A stretch of 64,000 bases of DNA from Tipula vernalis (lineage: Eukaryota > Arthropoda > Insecta > Diptera > Tipulidae): contig OY282558.1 of the NCBI GenBank assembly GCA_958295665.1, positions 189,833,586 through 189,897,585 of the forward strand. The letters are read 5' to 3'. This document shows, in pieces, positions 55,166-64,000 of this stretch. Position 1 is the stretch's first letter, and every line of letters begins with the position of its first letter. Under the pieces are notes generated by a model. It made no database searches and had not been told where the DNA came from. It worked only from the letters and a program-made list of their open reading frames with translations. The position numbers and the translations under genes were made by a program.

Positions 55166-58100
55166 TTCTGAAAAATGTGGATTTTCTTAATTAATTTAAC
55201 AATAATTTTCTTAATTAAACAATTTTTTTAACTTATGCAATGATACACAGAATTGCTTATACACCATTAAAAGTTTGGTGCGTCCGAAATGCGTATTTAA
55301 ATGCACATTTTTAAATCAAATTAAATTTCATTATAATGACATCAACCAAGAACGCACCATTTATTAACTTCTAGATAAAATTTTTATTTGGATTGTTTTT
55401 GTCTTACAATTTAACACTATTTATCAAACTTTAAAACAAGTACTCATATTAATTGTATACAGTTAACTAACTAAATCTTAACATATTGACTCAAAAATGT
55501 TATTATTATTATTGATATTAGGATATTTTCTATTCAGATCTGGACCCTTCTGAATATTTTTGGTTATTTTACGTTATTTTTGAGAAACTTGTTCTTTGGC
55601 TTTTTCTTCTTAAAATCGATCAATTGTAAATTAATAACTCCATAAGCCACCAATACAACGTTTTTGCAATATTCACCTTCGGTGGTGCTATCAAAACAAC
55701 AAAAATAGGCACCATACATAGTTTCAAATAAAACTACTGTAACATAACTTCAAAATAAATTTTTTTTTTTAAATTAATTCATTCGAGTTACCTTAGAAAA
55801 CGCAATCAAAAATTGCATGTCTCTTGTTACTCCAAAAACATAATAATAAAAGTTTGACCTTCAGTATAAGAATTCTGTGCATTACACTAAAACTAAGACC
55901 AAACAAAACTACATAATGGTGGTTCCGAATTAAACTGCACAGATTTTTCACACGTTAGCTGAATAGAAACTAAAGGAATCTGGATACATTATTTTGTTAT
56001 TATTAATTCCAAATGATATAATTATGCATTTTTATTATTATTTTTCTAATTTTACATAAATATTATACATATTATGTCAAAATAAACAAAATCGGTAAAC
56101 GATTTTGTGATTTACGGGGAACTTTTAGTGAACGAATCTGTACACTATTTTGTTTTCAATTTTTTATTTTTGCTATGGGAATTAAAAATTTTTGGTGTTT
56201 TGTTTCCATATAGTTAATTTCAACAATCATAAAATAATTTAACAATACTTACTATCTTCACTGAATGAATTATTTCACTTTTGATGAAATTTTATTAATG
56301 TTTTGAAATTAAACAATGTCAACTGTTGCACTACACAATAACAAACTACAAATAATATGATGTAAAGTCAATAGACACCAGGTGGCACTTATAAACCACA
56401 TTCATTATTTTAAATCAAATTAATTTCCGGTAATTTGGAATTTTTGAAGTCCAATAATTTGCAAACCCGATCATTTTTCAAACTGAATTTTACAGCTATG
56501 CATTTTTTAGAATTGCAAAGCATTTATAAGATTTGCATTCACAAAATTAAGACAATATTATAAAAAACGGAGTAAAATTTTTTTTTGAACTTTTTTGAAT
56601 TTTTTGTTATATTTTAAATCAATATGGCGACCGCGCTTGTTTGATCAAGTTCATCACCAATACATAAGAAGCAAACAAGTATATGGAAATTTTTATTATG
56701 TATATCAAAGCAATCCAGATTTTTTTATTATTTTTATTATAATATGAACGACGTCATTTCTCCTTACCCATTTCCGTTGCATTTTTATCGAATTACCCTC
56801 ATATTCGAAAAGTGCATAGCGCGCGGTAAGATGTTTACACATCAAAAAACACTACATTTGTTATTATATTTTCAACTAAATATTATAAATAAAAATAAAT
56901 ATATCTATGATGATTCATAGGTATATCAAATAAAAAATATAATAATATAATAATCAAAAACAAAATTGGGTGAGGGGGGGGGGAGGGGGGAGGGGGCAAC
57001 TATATTTGGTTGTAAACGAAAGTATCGAAGCTTGTGGCATCAGACTATACCAGCTGAACTGCTGATTTAATAATTTGATTTTCATAAATATATACAAGAA
57101 TCAACCATACACTTGTAGTATTAGCGAATTTTACTATTTCCTTTGAAAACGTTTAACAATTTAAATTTTATTATAGTTCATTGTTGAGTTCTACATATAT
57201 AGCTATATATAGGAAAAAATCATGGTAATTATCTAGCAGTTAAGTCGCTATACCCTTATGATATGATTGAAAAATGTTTTATTTTTCACAATCCTCGTCA
57301 AGTAAACTCGATAAATGAAATGTGTATGTTTCGGTTTTTCCGCCACAGGCAGCTACTAATCGCCGGTAGGCAGCAACGTGCACATATAACAATGAGATGC
57401 AGGTGGCAAACTCGATTGTAAGCAATTTAAGTTGGTTTGACGGAACCGCGCTGGGATTTCTTGTTTTTTTTTGCCTATGAAATCTAAAAGAAAAATTAAA
57501 ATAAATTTAACGGAATCAATGTAACGAGATACTTTGTTACCATTTGTTTACTTACTTCAAATCATTTCCTCTATCACGCTACTGTACTATCGCCTGCCGT
57601 ACGAGTATATTTGTTTAATTATTACACTGTAAAACTTAATGGTAACCAAATTATATTCGTCTTAGCTACAATATGCGTAATTCTTTCTAAATATAAATGA
57701 AAAAACGTTTCAAAACCTCGTTTCAAAAATAATTTGAAATGATTTTTCATATCGTATAACCCACTTATGTAGCTTTTGTTAGATTTTAACATGATAAATT
57801 CAGTTAATTAAATTTTTTGTTTCTCAAAAGTCTCACTTTTGCACAAGATGTTTACCTACAGTCTTAAAACAACCAATTTATTATGCCTATATACTTAAGT
57901 AAATCCTATTCAATCCATCAAATAAATTGACCGTACATACATAATTTACATAAATACAACACATTAGATGCGCATCTCAACCAAAATTAATAAAAATAAA
58001 ATTACAAGTGAAACCGTTTTCCCATAAATTGTATGCGTTAAAAAAAAAGAAGCACAGCATGTAGTATTTTAATGACTATATACCCAAACCAAAAAATAAA

Positions 58101-59200
58101 AAATAATATAATAATAATAATAACAACTGTCATGAACTACGACACAAGGGGAATGATTTCGAAAACAGAAAAAAATCATTTATGCAAATTGAAGAACAAT
58201 TTATTAGATTTGAAGTATGTACGTACTAAGCTCGAACGTATCAAATTAAATTTTTTATTTTTACGCTTGTCTCAAAATTTTTATTACAATTATTTTTAGT
58301 TTTATTCCAGAATTTATATTTTTGGGGATTAAAAATTATGTGCAGATGCTTTGCTACGTTAAGGGGTTTTTGGTAATGTGTTAAAGTTGAAGAATTATTT
58401 ATACGTGATCAAAACTGTCTTATAATGTATATCGGGAAGTTCTATTTTATTAAAATTTAGTTAATAATAATATTCAGTATTTAAATTATATCCACTATAC
58501 GTTCAAAAATGTTTATAAGGGTTCATTTTTAAGATTTTGCAAATACTTTCAACATCTATCATTTTATATTAAATATGTATGTGCTTAAATCTTGTTCTTA
58601 CAAACAAAAGTTACTTACTCAGAGCTTGTGCAAACTCACTAAAACTACTTGAACATCAAGATCAAATGTTTCAAATTTATTTTTAAATATTTATATACAA
58701 TACATATTTAAAACAAATCAGGGTCAATACCCTCAATGAAATAAAATACAAAACTAAATATTTTAGTAGTAAAAATTATCTTTTAGGTTTTAATATAATT
58801 CTGTGAAATGTGTCGATTATTTTCAAAAACCCATAACTCCATCTCAAGCAATTTTATAGAAAACGTAAAAAACTTGTATTTTATCAAATCAAATATAGAT
58901 GCTTACTTTATTCTCAACTGGTCATTAGTCGCTGGTAATTAAAGCGAATTAGACTATAATTTTAATTTAATTTTAATGGGAAATAATGTGTAAGTTACAA
59001 ATTGTTTTGGAATTGTTGAGTTTTGTAGGTAACTTAAGGAATTAGGGAATTTTGAAAGCAACTATGGTAGAATTGTTGATCTTTGAAAATAAAAAGTCAG
59101 TATTATCACGTAAAAACAATATTTTCTTACAAAATAAATAAAATAATTTTAATCAAATAACAAAACTTGGTTCATAAAAAAAATAAAAATTGATCTTTTA
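55166..59200. other. AT-rich stretch, probable Helentron 5' region then unrecognised sequence
   Basis: About 4 kb without a credible gene. The first part (to about 56.8 kb) would include the promoter and 5' end of the Helentron, if the inverted match at 56827-56842 marks its border. Short open frames such as 58072-58299 are low-complexity and match nothing I know. Confidence 0.4.
56968..56996 (+). other. G-quadruplex-type tract
   Basis: GGGTGA, then ten G, A, six G, A, five G. Four or more G-runs of three or longer with one- to three-base loops meet the usual quadruplex pattern, in a region that is otherwise strongly AT-rich. Confidence 0.85.
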
Positions 59201-59202
59201 AT

Positions 59203-59840
59203 TTAAATCATTAAATCGTCTTCATAATGGCAGCATTCTGTTTCCAAATTGTCTGGAATTGCATTATCCACGTTGTTTTGGTGGAGCTCAGATCGAAGAA
59301 CCGATTTATAACAGACGAGTTCATCCATGTTTTCCCAATTTGCCCCAATATGTTTTGTGTTTAATTTTGTGACGTCATCAATTTTTGCCGATTTCACAAG
59401 CACTCCAATATTTATTTGAATAGGCTGTATTTGCGCTATGTGCCTTTCTTTTTAAAGAACAGATTTGGCTATCCCAAAATTCGACCTGTAGTTTTGCTCC
59501 CCACACACTAGTACCGTATTCGTCATTTTGATGAGAACAAACCTTTTCGCTTTGTTAAATTTGAAATTTTGTTGTCTAACGCATATTGCAGTAGCTGTTT
59601 TCCAGTCATTTACTGGACATGCAGCGGACCCTAGCCGAATAATCTGCCCATGCTCTGAAAAGAGATCAAAATATTCCTATGGCCGTATTATTCGCTCCTG
59701 AGCTTTTACTTTGTTTCCGAGCTAAGCAAACACTCTGTCATTTGGAATACATGAGTGGCCAGGAACCGGAAATTTTATTTGAACTTCATTAACTTGTGCC
59801 GGTGCCACCTGTCTCAACCAAAAAGAAAGCATTACCATAA
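59203..59840 (-). pseudogene. Remnant resembling arthropod DUF7869-type protein C-terminus
   Basis: On the minus strand, frames between 59840 and 59203 give VQIKFPVPGHSCIPNDRVFA (~59790-59730), YFDLFSEHGQIIRLGSA (~59680-59630), CPVNDWKTA and NFKFNKAKRFVLIKMTNT (~59580-59525), and a last open part to 59203. The PGHS-P-DRVF and later KAKRF pattern recalls a multicopy arthropod family annotated DUF7869, whose function I do not know and which often looks transposon-linked. Several stops and frameshifts indicate a pseudogene. The family assignment is from memory. Confidence 0.4.
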
Positions 59841-59961
59841 CCAATAAAATATAATCAATACTATTTTTAAAATATTTATTCGACTCAAATATTTATTTTA
59901 TTATTATATTTTTTGTCTGAGAATAAGTGCTCCTTATTGTGAAATAGCTTCTTATTTTGCT

Positions 59962-60001
59962 GCAAGATCGATTTCGATGCTATACCATCATCGTCAGTTG
60001 A
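59962..60001 (-). ncRNA. Second hammerhead ribozyme motif
   Basis: Minus strand: CAA (stem I, 60000-59998); CTGACGA (59997-59991); T; GATG-GTATAG-CATC (stem II and loop, 59989-59976); GAAA (59975-59972); TCGA, a self-complementary stem III (59971-59968); TC; TTG (59965-59963), closing stem I against CAA. Core, order and even the extra T after CUGACGA agree with the motif at 8225-8261, while the stem sequences differ in a compensating way. That is strong support for both folds. Confidence 0.78.
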
Positions 60002-60108
60002 CTTACTCATTGAATTATTTCGTATTTTTCAATCCTTTTTATACTAAACTTTTTTGGAATTTCAATAGTTGCGCCGTACAATTTTTTGATTCAGGAACGA
60101 TTTTCTGG

Positions 60109-60222
60109 TTACGTTGATTGCATGTTGATTATTAAATCGTATAGTGTATTTGTTGCAGTGTTTATTCTGTTGTTCAACATACATCGATTATCTTTATTTT
60201 TATATATTTCGAATTCTTCGGT
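60109..60222 (-). pseudogene. Penelope-like protein C-terminal fragment
   Basis: EEFEIYKNKDNRCMLNNRIN, then NTLYDLI, matches in pattern the end of the protein at 8.3 kb (EEIEIYKHRHNPHILNDKLN, NKLYDMI). Only the last ~37 residues remain; the RT and GIY-YIG domains are absent. Confidence 0.75.
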
Positions 60223-60234
60223 TCGACTTAGCAA

Positions 60235-61005
60235 AGGATTGGCCAAGTGGCAGCCAATAGGACCTTCTACTAAACCGGCAGAACGAATTTTCAGGGCCAC
60301 CATAATCCTGAGTTAAACAATTTTTTAATTTACGTCGGACGATACATTTATTGAAGTATCCACGATTCTAATAAGCAAATCGGGTTCAGAATTGGCCAGA
60401 GGTAGCCAATGGGACCTCCTACTAAAGCGACATAACAAATTTCAAGGTCACCATAATCCTGAGAAGAAGATTTCTTTTGGATTTTTTTATTTACCCTTTT
60501 CAACTATGAGAAAGGTCAACACATTTATTGATGTAGCGAAAATTCTAACAAATAAACTAAACTCAGTATTGGGTATGATTTAGCCAATGAAATCTCCTAC
60601 TAAATCGATAAAACAAATTTCCAGGGCCACCATAATCCTTAGCAGAAGAGTTTTTATTTTTTTTTTTTATTCATTTTTAGTTATGGGAAAGCAAAACATT
60701 TATTAATAGAGCGGAAAATCGAACAAGCAAATCAGGTTTCGAATTAGCCAAGAGGTAACCAGTGGGATCCTCTGCTAAACCGACATAACAAATTATCAGG
60801 TTTAACATAATCATGAACAGAAGAATTTTCTAGAATTTTAAATTTTTTTTTTTTTAACTGTTGAACACATATTTTGATGAGAATTTTCGCTATTCTAAGA
60901 AGCTTCAGAAATCAGGGTTCAGAATTAGCCAAGATGTAATTAAAAGGACCCCCTACTAAGCCGACATAATAAATTTCCAGGACCACCATAATACTGGAGT
61001 TTGGA
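60235..61005 (+). repeat. ~150-180 bp tandem repeat, five diverged copies
   Basis: The core AATTGGCCAAGNGGTAGCCA then ATGGGACC-CCTACTAAANCGACATAACAAATTTCCAG and CCACCATAATCCTGAG recurs, starting near 60236, 60390, 60578, 60743 and 60923. Copies differ by substitutions and by T-run length (CATTTATTGA-type spacers). It begins directly at the broken end of the Penelope fragment. No coding signal. Confidence 0.8.
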
Positions 61006-61020
61006 ATATTGATTTCTAGT

Positions 61021-61748
61021 TTCTTGATTTCTAGTTGCTTTCTTGCGTAGTGTCTAGTCAGAACAATTGGGTAAAATGACTTATGCTCAAGTAATGATGA
61101 GTAACGGAAATCAAGGAAAAACTGCTCAAAATGACGATATAAATCAAATACTAAAATGGATTTTAAGCAGACTCAATACGTTTGATGAGCTAAAATGGGA
61201 GCTGATGAATTGAAATATGAAACAGATGAAATGCAAGCAACTACTATTAATGTTAAAACAAAAAATATTTATATTAGTATTGTTAGTATCTACTCCCCAC
61301 CGCAGCACTCATTGAATGAAAAGATTATCTCGAGTTCCTCAGTAAACTAGGAAAGCGATTTGTACTTGGAGAATGTTTTAATACCCAAATTGTCCACTTG
61401 GGCTGTAGATTAACAAAGAATAAAGGTTACGAACTCCTACCAGCTATCAGGAAATGAAGTTGTGAAGCCCTCTCAACTGGAAAACTAATCTACTGGCCAA
61501 CTGATCCAAGCAAAGTACCAGATCTGATTAATTTCTTCATAATCAATGAGCCAGGACTTAAACTCTGACCATTCCTCGCTACTTAAAACATTAAGTGAAA
61601 AAATCATTTAGAAGAAAGAGACCCATGTCTAGTAAATAATCACACTAATTGGGAATGGGAATGCTATAGATTATCCTTAGAAGAAAAATAGAAATATAGG
61701 AAATTTGGGAACTCCTTACTGTCAGTAACTGTCGGAGAAAATTAACTA
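61021..61748 (+). pseudogene. Jockey-type remnant, gag end and endonuclease (first part)
   Basis: From 61076 a frame gives MTYAQVMMSNGNQGKTAQND and LSRLNTFDELKWELMN, as at the end of Jockey ORF1. Further pieces read as the endonuclease (VSTPHRS-region, then LSTGKLIYWPTDPSKVPDLI and FFIINEPGLKL at ~61470-61565) and NNHTNWEWECYRLSLEEK (~61640-61690). Stops and frameshifts are common. The reading resumes at 62936, so a hAT element split it. Confidence 0.75.
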
Positions 61749-61756
61749 ATGATAGC
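61749..61756. repeat. 8-bp target duplication of hAT element, left
   Basis: ATGATAGC, matched 7/8 by ATGATAGT at 62928-62935. Eight-base duplications are the hAT rule. Confidence 0.75.
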
Positions 61757-61761
61757 TAGGG

Positions 61762-61855
61762 ATGTAGTATCGAAACGAAAGTATCGATAATTTAATCATT
61801 ACTAGTATCATAAAAAAAGTATCGATACTCTTAAGTATCGAGTACAATTTAAAAT
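61762..61855. repeat. hAT subterminal TATCGATAC repeats, left
   Basis: Three to four copies of (A)GTATCGATA/AGTATCGAGTAC-type 9-12-mers lie near the left end. Such clustered short palindromes near hAT ends are usual transposase binding sites. Confidence 0.7.
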
Positions 61856-61966
61856 CACTTTCGGTTTACATAGCCGGTTTCTAAAGTTAGTTTTTTAATA
61901 GGAATAGATCAATGCAAATTTATTATAATGCATAGTTTACATATTTGTATATCTCATATTTATTTA

Positions 61967-62700
61967 TTACACAAAAGAAACACAAAACAGATAATAATTA
62001 GTAATTTTATTTTCGAAAGCCCAATCTTCATCATTGCCATCAGATAAAAAGAGTAGTTTTTCCACCCTGTCACCCATAAGTCTGTTTCGGGTTTGTGTTA
62101 AAATCGCTCCAGCTTTAGAAAACAATCTTTCTGATAGTACAGAGGTACCCGGTATTACTAGGTACTTCTTGGCAAGACGGTACAAGTGAGACAAAATGTT
62201 TCTCATTTCTTCTCACTGAATTATAGCATCGGATTTTAGTGGGCAAACTGAATTCGCCAAATATAAACTCAGCTCATCTTTGTCTCCGTCTTTGACAGAA
62301 CGCCTTTTACGACGGCCGTGAGCTAATTTTGTGTGATGTCTCCAAAAATCGTATGAGGTTGAGGGCTGTTCTGGCCGATCTCCTTCATCATTTGATTCAG
62401 ACGACGATGATGTGGTATCAAAGGCGTCCATTATTTTTCGGATGGATGAAATAACACGGGCACATGGTAAGGTATCTTTAAAATTAATATGCTTGAAGCA
62501 GGGATCGAGAACCGTTGAAACAGCCATATTGTGGTTGTTCCCGATTTCACCAAACCGGCGGTTTAACTCATCCACAACATATTCTTTTAAGATTTCGACG
62601 AATCGTTTTTCGTCGTCATTTCCTTTTATTGATTTTAGTTGTTCCCTTAGACAATTAATGGTAGGAATGATTTTATTGGTAGTTACTTAGCCCTCGCCGC
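61967..62700 (-). pseudogene. hAT transposase C-terminal remnant
   Basis: The minus strand from about 62700 reads INCLREQLKSIKGNDDEKRF, then DELNRRFGEIGNNHNM, VSTVLDPCFKHINF and an acidic linker. A TGA at 62215-62213 interrupts the frame, and the same frame then gives the hAT dimerisation domain: LAKKYLVIPGTSVLSERLFS and AGAILTQTRNRLMGDRVEKL (62180-62045). The order LDPRFK-like block, linker and V-P-T/S-S-ERLFS block is typical of hAT (hobo/Ac/Tam3) proteins. The BED finger and the catalytic first part are missing. Confidence 0.88.
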
Positions 62701-62777
62701 ATATATCTCTGGTATATATATTTTCTTGATCAGCTTAGTTTAATTCGTGTAGCCCATAAATATGCAGTATTATGTAC

Positions 62778-62920
62778 GGTTTTTTATCAAAAAGTATCGA
62801 TTTTTTTTTTATCAAAATGTATCGATACCAGCTGGGTATCGTTACCAAAAGTATCGAGTACAAAAGTACTTGGTATCGCAACAAAGTATCGATACTATAA
62901 AGTATCGATACTTTTTGCGG
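62778..62920. repeat. hAT subterminal TATCGATAC repeats, right
   Basis: Seven or more variants (AAGTATCGAT, ATGTATCGATACC, GGGTATCGTTACC, AGTATCGAGTAC, GGTATCGC, two AGTATCGATACT) lie in 140 bp, mirroring the left end but denser. Confidence 0.75.
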
Positions 62921-62927
62921 ATCACTA

Positions 62928-62935
62928 ATGATAGT
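62928..62935. repeat. 8-bp target duplication of hAT element, right
   Basis: ATGATAGT; see the left copy at 61749-61756. Confidence 0.75.
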
Positions 62936-63325
62936 AGTACTTTGAGCAGCAACCAAAATAATTAAAAGAACAATAATGCAGATTCCTACAAAAAAAAAAT
63001 AGCAAGTAAGAAATGGGTTAGGAATAATGAAGACAAAGCTCAAAGATTTGCTGAACACCTCGAAAAAATGTTCCAGCCACATGACGACCAAACATTGGGA
63101 GCCGAAATAATAACTGAACAAGCTGTTCATGAAAGTAAAGAAATCCTAACACCAAACACTGAAAAAGCTCTTGGTTATAATTTTATTACTGCAGAAATCT
63201 TAACAGAGCTGCCAAGGAAATCTCTGGTAGAGCTCACCAATCTCATAAATGCAGCATTCATCAAATGTGTAAAACACTTGTAGGAAATTCCAGAAGTAAT
63301 TAGGATTATGAAAAAAACTTGAGCA
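62936..63325 (+). pseudogene. Jockey-type remnant, start of RT (second part)
   Basis: The plus-strand frame gives KKWVRNNEDKAQRFAEHLEK (~63018-63078), then GYNFITAEILTELPRKSLVE and LTNLINAAFIKC (63171-63270), the region at the beginning of the Jockey RT. A deletion follows 63325, and the catalytic blocks are not present. It continues the piece at 61021-61748. Confidence 0.75.
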
Positions 63326-64000
63326 ATCAAATATCAGTTTGGTTTGTTACGAATTGCCTCGCGCAATTCGCAACTTGATCTGTGCCAGGGGTCTATCCTT
63401 GTGTTTTACAAATCGGTGCGTACACCCGATTTTTTTTTGTATTGTTGCTTGCACTACCATCTAGTAGATGGGAGCACCGTGCGTAAAAGTAAAAAACGAG
63501 TTTGACCAAAGAAATGGGTAGAGCGAGAAAAAGATATACAATTTTTTATGATTGTTCGAGAATATTTTTTGTTTTTGTTTGGCGATGACGAAAAATAAAA
63601 AATGCGTTTTTGGGGGAGTTCGGTGTGAATTATCGATGAGGATGGTCGAATATTGAGTCTTGAACTCAACAGTTATTGTTCAAGATAGACAAAAATGAGT
63701 TGTAAAGTTTAATACGGGTCGAGGCATAAATTTTTTTTTGTTTTGATTTGATGTGCCTGAAAATAAAAGAAGAAAAGTATAAACAGTGATTAAAAGAAAA
63801 TTATAAAATACGATTTACTATGTTGTAATAAAAATAAATCTTGGTCAATCAATGTAACGTTGTACTTACTGTACGCAATTGTTTGTGAAAATTTTTTTTT
63901 TGTTGTTGTTATATATTAACTGTTAAATAAAATTATACAAAATATATCTATAAATATCTATATATATTGAAAAGTATTTGTGTAGCGTTACTTACTAAAA
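63326..64000. other. No recognised gene; short palindrome at 63350
   Basis: GCGAATTGC/GCAATTCGC-type inverted repeat at 63350-63374 (CGAATTGCCTCGCGCAATTCG), then AT-rich sequence with T-runs. Nothing codes convincingly; a minus-strand frame at 63669-63454 is unknown. Confidence 0.4.

Larger units (their letters stand above)
59870..60235 (-). mobile_element. 3' end of a second Penelope-like element
   Basis: A Penelope C-terminus (60222-60109), a short 3' stretch and a hammerhead fold (60001-59962) follow one another on the minus strand, the same order and spacing type as in the 8.3-kb element. The rest of the ORF is missing: a tandem repeat array begins where coding sequence should continue upstream. 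The sequence differs from the first copy, so it is a different subfamily. Confidence 0.75.
61757..62927 (-). mobile_element. hAT element, internally deleted
   Basis: 1171 bp with near-matching ends (TAGGGAT... and the complement TAGTGAT...), an 8-bp target duplication with one mismatch, subterminal repeats of TATCGATAC type at both ends and a minus-strand hAT transposase C-terminus. The 5' two thirds of the transposase are gone, so it would depend on another copy to move. Confidence 0.85.

Overview
The window looks like a transposon graveyard from an AT-rich arthropod genome, most likely an insect. I base that on the element families present: BEL/Pao, Ty3/gypsy including an errantivirus-like copy with env, Jockey-type and RNase H-bearing non-LTR elements, Penelope, mariner, pogo-like, FLYWCH-MULE, hAT and an endonuclease-bearing Helitron (Helentron). 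I found no convincing single-copy host gene, tRNA, rRNA or CRISPR array. The order of insect cannot be settled from this sequence.

Layout. 1-6.6 kb: a decayed minus-strand Ty3/gypsy element (integrase at the left, gag and a candidate palindromic LTR at the right), with a fold-back sequence at the window edge. 8.05-10.6 kb: a well preserved minus-strand Penelope-like element (692-aa RT plus GIY-YIG ORF) between 184-bp inverted arms, with a hammerhead ribozyme fold at its 3' end. 10.7-14.9 kb: a plus-strand Jockey-type remnant split by a minus-strand RNase H-bearing non-LTR element with a 10-bp target duplication. 15.5-19 kb: further non-LTR fragments and a pogo-like transposase remnant. 19.05-29.5 kb: a degenerate ~20-bp minisatellite split by a young BEL/Pao element (875-bp LTRs with no difference seen, 5-bp target duplication, one in-frame stop in the polyprotein). 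30.1-30.8 kb: other simple minisatellites.

35.5-37.85 kb: a minus-strand MULE transposase remnant with a FLYWCH finger and a 308-bp tandem duplication. 38.0-38.95 kb: a dead mariner. 39.37-46.09 kb: an apparently intact Ty3/gypsy element (gag, and pol in the -1 frame). 46.36-49.17 kb: an errantivirus-like remnant (gag and env kept, pol missing, non-LTR debris in its place). 49.2-49.46 kb: a fold-back element. 49.92-55.17 kb: an uninterrupted 1746-aa minus-strand Rep-helicase-endonuclease protein of a Helentron. 55.2-59.2 kb: AT-rich sequence with nothing recognised except a G-rich quadruplex-type tract. 59.2-61 kb: a DUF7869-like remnant, a second Penelope tail with its own hammerhead fold, and a ~150-180 bp tandem repeat. 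61.02-63.3 kb: a Jockey remnant split by an internally deleted hAT element with a 7/8 target duplication.

The elements do not form a pathway. Their nesting gives relative ages: Jockey before the RNase H element, minisatellite before BEL, Jockey before hAT. The candidates for recent or current activity are the Ty3/gypsy element at 39.4-46.1 kb, the BEL element, the Helentron and the first Penelope. All function calls come from motif recognition by eye; no database search was run.
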